Assembly: GCA_034435375.1 (NCBI GenBank)
Contig: DAOTXR010000096.1
Location: 1-64,000, forward strand
Direction of reading: 5' to 3'
From: DAOTXR01 sp034435375
GTDB taxonomy: Bacteria > Chloroflexota > Anaerolineae > Aggregatilineales > UBA3940
DNA length: 64,000 nucleotides
The notes under the pieces were generated by a model, which saw only the letters and a program-made list of their open reading frames with translations, was not told the origin of the DNA and searched no databases. The position numbers and the translations under genes were made by a program. Shown one piece after another: positions 7,882 through 16,940 of the stretch (position 1 is the first letter of the stretch; every line of letters starts with the position of its first letter).

Positions 7882-10560
7882 TTAGAGATCAGGGTCGCGC
7901 TTGCCCTGTTCGATCAGGACAGCATGAGCTGCTGCCAGACGCGCAATGGGTACCCGGAACGGCGAGCAGCTCACATAGTTCAAGCCAATACGGTGACAGA
8001 ACTCAATGCTCGATGGCTCGCCGCCGTGTTCACCACAGATGCCGACCTCCAGATCGGGCCGTGTTTTGCGACCTTCATTCACAGCCATTTCCATCAGACG
8101 ACCTACCCCAATCCGGTCAATGGCCTGGAAGGGATTCTTGGGCAGGATGCCGCGCTCGACATAAGAAAGCAGAAACTTGCGCTCAGCATCATCGCGGCTG
8201 ATGCCATAGGTCATCTGTGTGAGGTCGTTGGTGCCAAAGCTGAAGAATTGGGCCATCTCAGCGATCTCGCCCGCGGTCAGTGCAGCGCGCGGAATCTCGA
8301 TCATAGTGCCAAATTTGTACTTAATCGTGATGCCCTTCTCCTGCATTACCTGCTGAGCGACTTCCTCAAGCAGCGGCTGGATGTCCTTCAGCTCATTGAT
8401 ATGGCTAGTAAGCGGGATCATGATCTCAGGGTGGACGTCAACGCCCTCCTTGGCCGCGTCGCAAGCCGCCTCGAAAATAGCACGAACCTGCATCTTATTC
8501 AGGGGGGGCATCATAATCCCTAGGCGGCAGCCGCGCAAGCCCAGCATCGGATTAAATTCATGCATATTGCGCACTGTCGCGAGCAGACGTTCCTTGGCAG
8601 GGTCGCTCTTGCCCTGAGCCTTGAGCGTGGCGATCTCCTCGATCAGTTCTTCCAACGAAGGTAAGAACTCGTGGAGCGGTGGGTCTAGCAAGCGGATGAT
8701 GACTGGCAGACCGTCCATCGCCCGGAAGATGCCGTAGAAGTCGCTGCGCTGGAGGGGCAGAAGCTCCTCATCCAACACGCGCTGGAACTCCTCGTCGGTC
8801 TCGGCCAGGATAGCTTTCTGGAAGATCGCAGTGCGCTCGCCGAGGAACATATGCTCAGTGCGGCACAGGCCGATGCCCTGAGCGCCGTAGCTGCGAGCGC
8901 GGGCAGCCTGCTCGGGGTCGTCGGCATTGGCCCACACTTGCAGGCGGCGGATTTCGTCTGCCCAGGCCAAAATCTGCTTCAACTCCGGCTGCTCATCGAA
9001 GGAGGGGGCAACGGTAGGGATGGCGCCGAGGAACACCTCACCAGTCGCGCCGTCGAGCGAGATCACATCGCCTTCCTTCACTATCACGTCGCCCACGCTG
9101 AACTGGCGCCGATCGACATCGATGGCGATATCCTCGCAGCCCGCCACGCATGGCTTCCCAAGCTGGCGTGCCACGACTGCCGCGTGGCTGGTAGCGCCGC
9201 CATGTTGGGTCAGAATGCCCCTAGCCGCCAACATCCCGTGTACGTCGTCGGGGGTGGTCTCCGGACGGACCAGGATCACAGCCTTGCCCTGCTTCTTGCC
9301 GATCTCTTCGGCGGTGTCAGCGTCAAAGTAGACCATACCCACCGCCGCGCCTGGCGAAGCGTTGAGACCCTTAGCCAGCCGTTTGCTGGACTTCTTGGCT
9401 TTGTCGTCGAAGCGGGGATGCAAGAGCTGGTCAATATGGAATGCCTCAATCCGAGCCACTGCTTGTTCTCGCGTGATCAGGCCCTCGTTTACCATGTCGA
9501 CGGCGATCTTGACCGCGGCGGCAGCGGTGCGCTTGCCGCTGCGAGTCTGGAGCATCCAGAGCCTGCCGTTCTCGACGGTAAACTCCATATCCTGCATGTC
9601 GCGATAGTGAGTCTCCAGCGTGCGAGCAATCTTGCTGAGCGCCTCAGCGGCCTCCGGCATCTCATTTGCCAGCTTGCTGACGGCAATAGGTGTGCGCGCG
9701 CCGGAAACCACGTCTTCACCCTGAGCATTGGCCAGGTACTCACCAAATAAGATTGCCTCACCGGTGGACGGATTCCGGGTAAAGGCCACGCCTGAACCCG
9801 AGTCCCAGCCAACGTTGCCAAACACCATGGCGACGATGTTGACGGCGGTGCCCAGGTCGTGCGAGATGCCGGTTGCATTGCGGTAATCGATGGCGCGTTT
9901 GCCATTCCAGGAGTGGAACACAGCAGCAATAGCCAGTTCGAGCTGCTTCCAGGGATCCTGGGGGAACTCCTGACCGGTTTCACGCTTGATCAGGTCTTTG
10001 AACCAACCGACAACTTTCTTCCAGCCCTCGGCAGAAACTTCGGGGTCGGAGGAGACTCCCTCTTCTTCCTTAATCCTGCTAATCAACTCTTCGAAATGCT
10101 CGCCCTCAACATCCAACACCACCTTGCCGAACATCTGCACTAGGCGGCGATAGGCGTCCCACGCAAACCGCTCGTCTTTGGCCTTGTCCGCCAGGGCCTC
10201 AACGGCCTCGTCGTTCAAGCCCAAGTTAAGGATGGTATCCATCATGCCGGGCATGGAGAACTTGGCTCCGGAACGCACCGAGACCAACAGCGGGTTGCTG
10301 TTGTCTCCAAAGTTGCGCCCCATCTTCTTGCCTAGCTGCCGCATGCCTTCAACGGCCTGATCCCACATCCCCTCAGGGAACTGATCCCCGTGAGCAAGAT
10401 AAGCCAGACAAGCCTCGGTCGTGATGGTGAAACCCGGCGGAACGGGAAGTCCAATGCCGGTCATCTCAGCCAAGTTCGCGCCCTTGCCACCCAGCAGGTC
10501 GCGCATCGAGGCATTTCCTTCCTCGAAAGAATAAACCCACTTCTTTGTCTTCTTAGCCAT
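7882..10560 (-). CDS. ppdK: Pyruvate, phosphate dikinase
   Basis: A full-length 892-residue cytosolic enzyme that interconverts pyruvate + ATP + Pi and PEP + AMP + PPi. The N-terminal ATP-grasp domain starts with GGKGANLAEM. The central phosphohistidine domain has GGATSHAAVVAR with the catalytic His at about 459. The C-terminal PEP/pyruvate domain has GICGEHGGEP with catalytic Cys at about 842. ATG 10560 is preceded by AGGAGC. It is monocistronic and convergent with the transport operon. It probably serves reversible glycolysis or gluconeogenesis. Confidence 0.97.
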   Translation of the reverse strand: MAKKTKKWVYSFEEGNASMRDLLGGKGANLAEMTGIGLPVPPGFTITTEACLAYLAHGDQFPEGMWDQAVEGMRQLGKKMGRNFGDNSNPLLVSVRSGAKFSMPGMMDTILNLGLNDEAVEALADKAKDERFAWDAYRRLVQMFGKVVLDVEGEHFEELISRIKEEEGVSSDPEVSAEGWKKVVGWFKDLIKRETGQEFPQDPWKQLELAIAAVFHSWNGKRAIDYRNATGISHDLGTAVNIVAMVFGNVGWDSGSGVAFTRNPSTGEAILFGEYLANAQGEDVVSGARTPIAVSKLANEMPEAAEALSKIARTLETHYRDMQDMEFTVENGRLWMLQTRSGKRTAAAAVKIAVDMVNEGLITREQAVARIEAFHIDQLLHPRFDDKAKKSSKRLAKGLNASPGAAVGMVYFDADTAEEIGKKQGKAVILVRPETTPDDVHGMLAARGILTQHGGATSHAAVVARQLGKPCVAGCEDIAIDVDRRQFSVGDVIVKEGDVISLDGATGEVFLGAIPTVAPSFDEQPELKQILAWADEIRRLQVWANADDPEQAARARSYGAQGIGLCRTEHMFLGERTAIFQKAILAETDEEFQRVLDEELLPLQRSDFYGIFRAMDGLPVIIRLLDPPLHEFLPSLEELIEEIATLKAQGKSDPAKERLLATVRNMHEFNPMLGLRGCRLGIMMPPLNKMQVRAIFEAACDAAKEGVDVHPEIMIPLTSHINELKDIQPLLEEVAQQVMQEKGITIKYKFGTMIEIPRAALTAGEIAEMAQFFSFGTNDLTQMTYGISRDDAERKFLLSYVERGILPKNPFQAIDRIGVGRLMEMAVNEGRKTRPDLEVGICGEHGGEPSSIEFCHRIGLNYVSCSPFRVPIARLAAAHAVLIEQGKRDPDL

Positions 10561-10788
10561 TCTCTTATGCTCCTATCCGAATCCAAGTTCATAGGATGGT
10601 TGCGGTGTTGTTCATCGAAGCGTTAAACAACCAGGCAACCTGTAAAGCCACCCACCTGGATGTCCTGCGTGGTTTGGGCTACACAAGCACACGGCAAACG
10701 CCGCGATGGGCCAGACAGAGGCCCGGACCATTTTACCGCATTTGTCCAGCACGTAAAGACCCTCTGGCAAGGCGCGTCGCTTTCCAAG

Positions 10789-11937
10789 CTACGAAGATTG
10801 CCGCCTGGCAGCGATCTGCCTGATAACGGCCTCGGCAATATCGAAGGCCGCACGCGGCTTTCCGATCTGGCGGGCCGACCGACGATGTCTATCCAAGTCA
10901 TCGCGCCCGTGGGCCAGCCAGGCATAAGCCGTGGTCAGCACTCCGATAGGCCCTGGCGCCCAGACGCCCGCGCCGCTCTCGACTACATAGCGAACGTTGC
11001 CCACTTCCTGCCCTGGCAGGGCTTCATACAGAATGAGAGGCAAACCACAGGCTAGCGATTCGGAGACGATCAGGCCACCTGCCTTGCACACGATGAAGTC
11101 AGCGGCCCGCATTAACTCCGGCATGTTCCTGACCATCCCATAGGTATAGACCTCACCCTTCCAGCGGATTGCTTCGAGCTTGGCCTGGATTTCCTCGTCA
11201 CCGCCGCTGACCGCAGCAACCTGAAGCGGCAGACCAGAACGGTCAAGAAGGCGGCTGATGTCGGCGGTTTGGCGTGTGCGAGCCGATCCGACGACCAAGG
11301 CCGTCGTCTTATCTGGGTGCCAACCCAGCGCCTTGCGCAACATGGCTTGAGAGCGCGTCTCGAGTGCGAACTGCGGGTGGACTGGCAAGCCGGTCAACCG
11401 TACTCGGTCTGCGCTCAGGCCATGTTCAAGCGCCTGACGGTAGACATAACCGGTGGGCACAAAAGTCTGATCGGCTCCCTGATGAAACCAGAGGCTGTGG
11501 ACGTTGATCAAGTCGGTCACCACCACATTCACCGGGATAGAGCGACCGACCTGCTGAGCTGCCCGGATGGCCGCCTGGGTAAAGGCCGGGTAAGTGGTAA
11601 GGATGGCATCGGGGTTGAGTCCTTTGACCCACTGGGTGAGGGTATCATTCAGAACCGTGGTAGTCACCCGCTGCATCAACTGAGCCACCACCGGCGCGTC
11701 AGTAGCCGAGTAGGCCAACTGGTACAAAGTAGGGTCGTCTGTTACCACACCATCGTAGCTGGCTTCAAAAAGCTTCACCAAATCAGGCAAGGCCGGGTCC
11801 TGGAGGGGGTTCATGACCGTCACTTGACACTGATCAGCAAAGGTGTGACAAAATGCAGCCTCGATGGCTTCGGCGGCCCGCCGATGCCCGAAACCTGCAT
11901 CGGAGGTCAGAATAAGGATGTTGCTTGTCATTGCCAC
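10789..11937 (-). CDS. MGDG-synthase-like glycosyltransferase (GT28 type)
   Basis: A 382-residue GT-B glycosyltransferase. The N-terminus LTSDAGFGHRRAAEAI matches the glycine/histidine motif of MGDG synthases and processive diacylglycerol glucosyltransferases. The N-terminal MGDG_synth domain (about 15-180) includes a TDLINVHSLW segment. The C-terminal donor-binding domain has a CKAGGLIVSESLACGLP motif at about 280-300. The likely reaction is transfer of a hexose from a UDP-sugar to diacylglycerol or a glycolipid at the membrane surface. It is divergent from a GH1 gene, with 252 bases between. The sugar and acceptor cannot be read from sequence. Confidence 0.85.
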   Translation of the reverse strand: MAMTSNILILTSDAGFGHRRAAEAIEAAFCHTFADQCQVTVMNPLQDPALPDLVKLFEASYDGVVTDDPTLYQLAYSATDAPVVAQLMQRVTTTVLNDTLTQWVKGLNPDAILTTYPAFTQAAIRAAQQVGRSIPVNVVVTDLINVHSLWFHQGADQTFVPTGYVYRQALEHGLSADRVRLTGLPVHPQFALETRSQAMLRKALGWHPDKTTALVVGSARTRQTADISRLLDRSGLPLQVAAVSGGDEEIQAKLEAIRWKGEVYTYGMVRNMPELMRAADFIVCKAGGLIVSESLACGLPLILYEALPGQEVGNVRYVVESGAGVWAPGPIGVLTTAYAWLAHGRDDLDRHRRSARQIGKPRAAFDIAEAVIRQIAARRQSS

Positions 11938-12189
11938 TCCCCCTGTGGATCATCCTAAGTCTTGGGCAATGGGTGCCGAGTCCTGAAGTCCAGTGGGTCG
12001 CGTGCCTCCCTGGTAGCTGTGCGGAGCAAATTCTCTCTCACCCGCGCCATTTGCCGATGAATATGATAAACTTCGTACCCGTGCCAACAATATGGGTATA
12101 ACTATCTAGAGACACTCTATCTATTCTGTGAAAGAATCAAGACAAGAACTCTACCAAGATCATAGCGCATCTTGTACCAGGGAAAAGGT

Positions 12190-13527
12190 ATGAGCAGCAT
12201 CTCATTCTTGTTTCCCCAGGGATTTCGCTGGGGCACATCCACCTCCGCCTATCAGGTCGAGGGCAACCTGACCAACAACGACTGGTGGGCCGCCGAGCAG
12301 AGGGGCGGCTATGTGTACCAAAATCAGACGGCAGGCCAAGCCTGCGACTGGTGGAACCGCGCTGAAGAAGATTTCGACCGCATGGTTGAGATGGGCCAGA
12401 ATGCCCACCGGCTTTCGGTCGAGTGGAGTCGCATTGAGCCGCAGCAAGGCGTTTGGGACAATGATGCGTTGGGCCGCTACCGCGAGATGCTGGTGGGCCT
12501 GCGGGCGCGCGGCATTGAGCCTATGGTGACGCTGCACCATTTCACCAACCCGCTGTGGGTGGCGGAGCAGGGAGGATGGGAGAATCCAGATATCGTCGGC
12601 TGGTTTGAGCGCTATGCCCGTAAGGTGGTGACAACTCTGGGGGACCTGACATCCATGTGGTGCACCATCAACGAGCCAACAGTGATGGTCGCTCAGGCGT
12701 ACCAGCTTGGTCGTTGGCCGCCAGGCAAGAAAGACTTCAATGCCGTGCTGCGGGTGTCGATCAACATCGTCCGCGCACACGCTGCAGCTTACCGGACCAT
12801 CCATGAGCTGGTGCCCGCGGCGCAGGTGGGAATCGCCAATCATATGGTGATCTGGAAGCCGTGGCGGCCCTGGTTGCCCAGCGACCGGCTGGCGACCAGT
12901 TTCCTGGAGCGCATGTTCAACCATCTTCCCCTCAGCATGGTTACGGAAGGCATCATGCGAGTGCCCGGACGGCGTTCGATCCTGTTGCCGGAAGTGGCCA
13001 ACACACTGGACTGGGTGGGCGTCAACTACTATCAGCGCTACCGCATCAAGTTTAATCTGTTCGTGCGGAAGCATGGCCTGATCCAGCCCCGCTACAGGCG
13101 TGGCGTGATGAAAGGGCCAGGAGGCTGGGGAGAGATCGACCCACAAGGCATGTTTGTGACAATCCGCGAGCTATGGCGACGTTACCGCCTGCCGATCTTG
13201 GTCACCGAGAACGGCATCCCTGACCAGACTGACGAGAACCGGCCGAGCTTCATCGTGACACACCTGCGCCAGGTGTGGGAGGCTATCCGTCGCCGGATCC
13301 CAGTATTGGGATATTACTTCTGGAGCCTGGTAGACAACTTTGAGTGGACCGAAGGGTACGATCCACGCTTCAGATTCGGTCTGATCGCCGTTGACTTCGG
13401 GACTCAGCAGCGGCAGATTCGTCAGAGTGGCCGGTTATACACGGCCATCTGCAAGAGCGGTGGACTGAGACGTGAGATAGTGGAGCAGTACACTCCACAT
13501 CTGGCGGGCGAGTTGTTCAGTGCGTAA
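12190..13527 (+). CDS. Glycoside hydrolase family 1 (beta-glycosidase-like)
   Basis: A 445-residue TIM-barrel retaining glycosidase. FRWGTSTSAYQVEG lies near the N-terminus, the acid/base glutamate is in TINEP (Glu162), the nucleophile is in VTENG (Glu340), and YYFWSLVDNFEW forms the aglycone/substrate wall; all are GH1 hallmarks. ATG 12190 with GGAAAAGG upstream is preferred to the in-frame TTG at 12172. There is no signal peptide, so it is cytoplasmic. It is divergent from an MGDG-synthase-like gene. This suggests a glycolipid substrate, since the plant galactolipid galactosyltransferase SFR2 is also GH1, but a simple beta-glucosidase remains the default reading. Confidence 0.92.
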   Translation: MSSISFLFPQGFRWGTSTSAYQVEGNLTNNDWWAAEQRGGYVYQNQTAGQACDWWNRAEEDFDRMVEMGQNAHRLSVEWSRIEPQQGVWDNDALGRYREMLVGLRARGIEPMVTLHHFTNPLWVAEQGGWENPDIVGWFERYARKVVTTLGDLTSMWCTINEPTVMVAQAYQLGRWPPGKKDFNAVLRVSINIVRAHAAAYRTIHELVPAAQVGIANHMVIWKPWRPWLPSDRLATSFLERMFNHLPLSMVTEGIMRVPGRRSILLPEVANTLDWVGVNYYQRYRIKFNLFVRKHGLIQPRYRRGVMKGPGGWGEIDPQGMFVTIRELWRRYRLPILVTENGIPDQTDENRPSFIVTHLRQVWEAIRRRIPVLGYYFWSLVDNFEWTEGYDPRFRFGLIAVDFGTQQRQIRQSGRLYTAICKSGGLRREIVEQYTPHLAGELFSA

Positions 13528-13533
13528 GTGCTC

Positions 13534-14274
13534 TCACTTTGACTTTGAGCCAGGCCGGCCCAGGCCGAACACGCCTCTCAGCCCGGCCATATGTCTGATG
13601 ACGCGCAGCCAACTGTCGCCTTCACTGCCTATCCCTTCACCGGAGCGCCGATAGTCGTGCTTCTCCTCGAACTCTTTGAGCTGATCGCGCAGCGCCGTCC
13701 AGATGGCAGTCTGGACGGCGATAATGAGACGGTGATTGGCAGAGTCAGAAGACTGTCTCAGCACTTGCCGGAAGTGGGGCAGGCACAACCCATCGGAAAG
13801 GCGGTAGGCTTCTTCCAAGCGCCGATCGCCAATGTGTTGGCTGAGGGTCTGGACGTAGTGGGCCTCGGATTCGACCAGCAGGGTGCAGGCTGGGCAGGGT
13901 CTGACTGATTCGAGGCGGTCAGCCAAAGTCGATGCTCCCGTCCCGGCGTCAGCGCCCAGCAAGCGACCCAATGTCGGCCAGTTGGCCGTCTGTGTCGACG
14001 ACTGGCTGACAATGCTCAGCACCTCCTCGAGTACAGCGCGGTAGAGGATGGTGATACCCAATGCCCCGCCAAGAACTTCGGAGAGCCGCCAAGCGTGCTC
14101 ATTGCACAGGCCACGCGCCTCCTTGAACATGGTAGGCGTGCCGGCCTGGTTGACGCGCTCATAGAGCAGGAGGTCCAGAAAACGATTGACATCGCGAGTC
14201 AACAGGTTGCAGATCGCGCAGCCGGGTTGCGAGAATGCCTCGATCAGGTCAAAAATACCAAATGGCGTCACCAT
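13534..14274 (-). CDS. DUF6062-type Cys-rich protein of unknown function
   Basis: A 246-residue soluble helical protein with paired metal-ligand-like motifs repeated twice: CAIC followed by GLCNEHAW in the N-half, and CPAC followed by GLCLPHF in the C-half. This internal duplication of CxxC + C-x2-H suggests two metal or redox sites. It looks like the DUF6062 family, recalled from memory and not checked. ATG 14274 (MVTPFGIFDLIEAF) is preferred over an in-frame ATG at 14376, because a perfect inverted repeat at 14335-14363 sits between them and is better placed as a regulatory site. It is divergent from the aminotransferase. Confidence 0.65.
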   Translation of the reverse strand: MVTPFGIFDLIEAFSQPGCAICNLLTRDVNRFLDLLLYERVNQAGTPTMFKEARGLCNEHAWRLSEVLGGALGITILYRAVLEEVLSIVSQSSTQTANWPTLGRLLGADAGTGASTLADRLESVRPCPACTLLVESEAHYVQTLSQHIGDRRLEEAYRLSDGLCLPHFRQVLRQSSDSANHRLIIAVQTAIWTALRDQLKEFEEKHDYRRSGEGIGSEGDSWLRVIRHMAGLRGVFGLGRPGSKSK

Positions 14275-14334
14275 GCGATGGTCCCTCACGCGGTTTGTTC
14301 TGATGTCTCGGTATAGAGCTATATCACCTCTATT

Positions 14335-14363
14335 GTGTGGCAAAGATAACTTGTTTGCCACAC
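14335..14363. promoter_or_regulatory. Perfect inverted repeat between divergent genes, candidate operator
   Basis: GTGTGGCAAA, 9 bases, TTTGCCACAC: ten-base perfect arms with the 19-base centre spacing expected of a dimeric helix-turn-helix repressor. It lies between the DUF6062 gene (start 14274) and the aminotransferase (start 14433), so one regulator could control both. No regulator gene is adjacent. Confidence 0.55.
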
Positions 14364-14432
14364 TGGACTCCTCCATGCTAAGAAAGAGGAGTATTCCATT
14401 TTAGAAGCGAGGTATACACACGGAGAGAATCA

Positions 14433-15677
14433 ATGTGTACTAAGTGGAGCGAACGTTACGCATCTCGTACCCAGCGAATGCGCAGTTCGGCTATCCGCGA
14501 GCTACTCAAGTTGACCCAACAACCCGATGTCATCTCTTTTGCCGGTGGTCTGCCTTCGCCAGCGCTCTTCCCTGTGCAGGAGGTCATCGAGGCAACCAAG
14601 CGAGTTATCGAACAGCAAGGCAACCAGGCTCTCCAGTACAGCGTTACCGAAGGATATCCCCCTCTGCGCGAGATGATCGTGCGGCACATGGGACGATATG
14701 GGATTCAGTGCACGATCGACAACGTGCTGATCACTGCCGGCTCGCAGCAGGCGCTCGACCTGATCGGCAAGATCTTCCTAGACCCTGGCGACAAGGTGAT
14801 CGTGGAAGAGCCTACCTATTTGGGAGCGCTACAGGCATGGAATGCCTACCAGGCCGAGTATGTGACTGTCTTGACCGACGACGACGGCATGCGCCCTGAC
14901 GCGCTGGAGGACGCTCTCAAAACCCATGCCGTCAAGTTTATCTATGCGCTGCCCAACTTTCAGAACCCGTCGGGGGTGACGCTGTCTGGCCAGCGGCGGA
15001 TCGAGATCGTGCGCATTGCCGAGAAGTACGACGTGCCGATCATCGAGGATGACCCCTACGGGCAGCTTCGCTACGAGGGAGAACACGAGACTCCCCTCAT
15101 CGTGATCGACGCACAGCAAAGACCCAACGGCTGCAACAACGGCTTCATCACGGGCAACGTCATCTACCTGAGCACGTTTTCCAAGACCCTGTGCCCCGGC
15201 TTCCGGGTGGCGTGGATGGTGGGGCCTGAGGACGTGATCGCTCGCGTGGTGCAGGCCAAACAGGGGGCCGACCTGCACACCGGGACGCTCGCCCAGATGG
15301 TGGCTTACGAGACGGCACGCGGCGGTTTTCTCGATCGGCATGTGCGCGAGATCAGGAAAATGTACAAAGAGAACCGTGACCTGATGCTGGGGCTGATGGA
15401 GGAACTTTTCCCGCCAGGGGTCACCTGGACACATCCCCAAGGCGGGTTGTTCCTGTGGGTCAGGCTGCCAGAGGGAATGGACAGCGCTGCCGTGCTGGAG
15501 AAGGCCATTGCAGCCAAGGTGGCCTTTGTGCCAGGCGAGCCGTTCTACCCACACGGGGGCGGCAAGAACACGCTGCGGATGAACTTCTCCAATGCAACCC
15601 CGGAACAGATTGTGGAAGGCATGAAACGGCTGGCGGCTGTCATCAGGGCTGAGATGGAAACCGCCATGGCGTCATGA
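14433..15677 (+). CDS. PLP-dependent aminotransferase, class I/II (2-aminoadipate/aromatic type)
   Basis: A 414-residue fold-type I aminotransferase. The N-terminus contains ISFAGGLPSPALFP, typical of the LysN/ARO8/KAT II subgroup. Next come YSVTEGYPPLREMI, ALPNFQNPSG and the Schiff-base lysine in STFSKTLCPGFR (Lys251). The C-terminal arginine for carboxylate binding is in LRMNFSN. GGAGAG precedes the ATG by 5 bases. Likely substrates are 2-aminoadipate, branched-chain or aromatic amino acids with 2-oxoglutarate; the sequence alone does not choose. It is monocistronic, with an operator-like repeat upstream and a terminator directly downstream. Confidence 0.9.
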   Translation: MCTKWSERYASRTQRMRSSAIRELLKLTQQPDVISFAGGLPSPALFPVQEVIEATKRVIEQQGNQALQYSVTEGYPPLREMIVRHMGRYGIQCTIDNVLITAGSQQALDLIGKIFLDPGDKVIVEEPTYLGALQAWNAYQAEYVTVLTDDDGMRPDALEDALKTHAVKFIYALPNFQNPSGVTLSGQRRIEIVRIAEKYDVPIIEDDPYGQLRYEGEHETPLIVIDAQQRPNGCNNGFITGNVIYLSTFSKTLCPGFRVAWMVGPEDVIARVVQAKQGADLHTGTLAQMVAYETARGGFLDRHVREIRKMYKENRDLMLGLMEELFPPGVTWTHPQGGLFLWVRLPEGMDSAAVLEKAIAAKVAFVPGEPFYPHGGGKNTLRMNFSNATPEQIVEGMKRLAAVIRAEMETAMAS

Positions 15678-15705
15678 CCGTAGTTTCAAACTGAATGGAC
15701 TAGCT

Positions 15706-15735
15706 AGGTCCCCCATGAAAAATATGTGGGGACCT
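15706..15735 (+). terminator. Probable terminator after the aminotransferase
   Basis: AGGTCCCC at 15706-15713 pairs perfectly with GGGGACCT at 15728-15735 across a short A-rich loop that can pair further (CAT with ATG). A T-rich stretch (TTACTTT) follows. Confidence 0.65.
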
Positions 15736-15753
15736 TTACTTTACAAAGGTTGG

Positions 15754-15783
15754 TTGTTGGGGATTTTGCCGCTGCGGTATAAT
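15754..15783 (+). promoter_or_regulatory. Promoter of the chelatase gene
   Basis: TTGTTG at 15754-15759 and a perfect TATAAT at 15778-15783, separated by 18 bases. The predicted start of transcription is near 15790, about 47 bases before ATG 15837. Confidence 0.65.
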
Positions 15784-15836
15784 CCCGCCGCTGGCTATCA
15801 GTTTTTATGTGCGAACCCTTGGGGAACGAACTCAGC

Positions 15837-16940
15837 ATGGCATCTGTTATCTTCCCATTTACGGCCCTCGTGGGGCAGGAACGCATGAAGCGTGCTCTGA
15901 TCTTGAACGCCGTCTACCCGCAGATCGGAGGTGTGCTGATCCGTGGTGAGCGCGGCACAGCCAAGAGCACTGCAGCCCGTGCATTAGCGGCTCTGCTGCC
16001 AGAGATCGAAGTGGTGGCGGACTGCCGCTTTAGCTGCGATCCCCAGCACCCAGAGACGTGGTGCGACGAATGCCGCGAGCGTGCTGAGCGTGGTGAAGAG
16101 CTTCCACGAGCCTGGCGGCGTATCCAACTGGTAGACCTGCCGGTGAGCGCCACTGAAGACCGTGTGGTCGGCACATTGGACATCGAGCTGGCCATCCAGC
16201 GTGGTGAACGCCACTTTGAGCCTGGAGTCCTGGCTGCAGCCAACCGGGGCATTCTCTATGTGGACGAGGTCAACCTGCTGGACGACCACGTGGTGGACCT
16301 GTTGCTCGACTCGGCAGCCATGGGCGTCAACTTCGTCGAGCGTGAGGGAATCAGCTTCACGCACCCGGCCCGCTTCATTCTGATCGGGACAATGAACCCG
16401 GAGGAAGGCGACCTACGCCCCCAACTGCTAGACCGCTTTGCGTTGTGTGTGGATGTGCGGGGCATCAAGGAGCCTGAAGCCCGTATCAAGATTCTAGAGC
16501 GGCACATCGCATTCGAGCAGGACGCGGTGGTCTTCCGTGAGGAATGGTTGCCCCGCGAGCAGAAGCTGGCCGAAGATGTGGTTCGGGCCAGAGAGATAGT
16601 GGACGAGGTGGTCTACACACGCCAGGACCTGGCGACTATCGCCAACCTGACGGCCAGCCTGCAGATCGACGGCCACCGAGCCGACTTGGTGATTCTCAAG
16701 ACAGCGCGGGCCCACGCTGCATTCGAGGGGCGCACCAGGTTGACCGAGCGTGACATTTTGCTGGCTGCCGAGCTAGCGCTGCCACATCGCTTCAAGCGCG
16801 GACCCTTCCAGGAGACTCAGATGACGTTGCAGGAGCTTCAGGAGAGACTGGATCAGGCCCGCAGCGAAGCCGAGTCGGTTGAGGAAGGCAAACCGGCGCC
16901 TGACGAAACACAGGTAAAAAAAAACCGAGCAGCGCCCTAG
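15837..16940 (+). CDS. Mg/Co-chelatase-type AAA+ subunit: zero-frame product of a split I-D gene
   Basis: The zero-frame product is 367 residues: a BchI/ChlI-like AAA+ ATPase. Walker A is GERGTAKS at 37-44, Walker B is VDE at about 142-144, and a Cys4 insertion has Cys63, 67, 76 and 79. MNPEEGDLRPQLLDRF and a C-terminal helical lid follow. After the lid come a charged linker and a stop at 16938, directly behind an A9 tract. The next reading frame is open without interruption from that tract into a VWA domain, so a -1 shift would make a 685-residue I-D protein of the cobaltochelatase/ChlD type. ATG 15837 (MASVIFPFTALVGQE) is preferred over ATG 15807. The metal (Mg or Co) cannot be told; no large subunit gene is in the window. 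Confidence 0.88.
   Translation: MASVIFPFTALVGQERMKRALILNAVYPQIGGVLIRGERGTAKSTAARALAALLPEIEVVADCRFSCDPQHPETWCDECRERAERGEELPRAWRRIQLVDLPVSATEDRVVGTLDIELAIQRGERHFEPGVLAAANRGILYVDEVNLLDDHVVDLLLDSAAMGVNFVEREGISFTHPARFILIGTMNPEEGDLRPQLLDRFALCVDVRGIKEPEARIKILERHIAFEQDAVVFREEWLPREQKLAEDVVRAREIVDEVVYTRQDLATIANLTASLQIDGHRADLVILKTARAHAAFEGRTRLTERDILLAAELALPHRFKRGPFQETQMTLQELQERLDQARSEAESVEEGKPAPDETQVKKNRAAP
16916..16924 (+). other. A9 slippery tract at the chelatase frame junction
   Basis: Nine adenines. In the zero frame they are read as GTA AAA AAA AAC. This contains two overlapping canonical -1 slip heptamers (A AAA AAA and A AAA AAC). The zero-frame stop follows 13 bases later. A purine-rich GAGGAAGG lies 27 bases upstream, too far to act as a standard stimulator. 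A weak stem is possible between 16943-16949 and 16969-16975. Polymerase slippage, ribosomal frameshifting or a real or sequencing indel would each fit. Confidence 0.6.

Noticed and set aside
8851..9750. A 299-residue open frame on the plus strand
   Set aside because: It lies entirely antisense within ppdK, whose motifs are intact. The composition is a mirror of the real gene and there is no ribosome binding site.
12202..13146. A 314-residue open frame on the minus strand
   Set aside because: Antisense shadow of the GH1 gene, which has complete catalytic motifs on the other strand.
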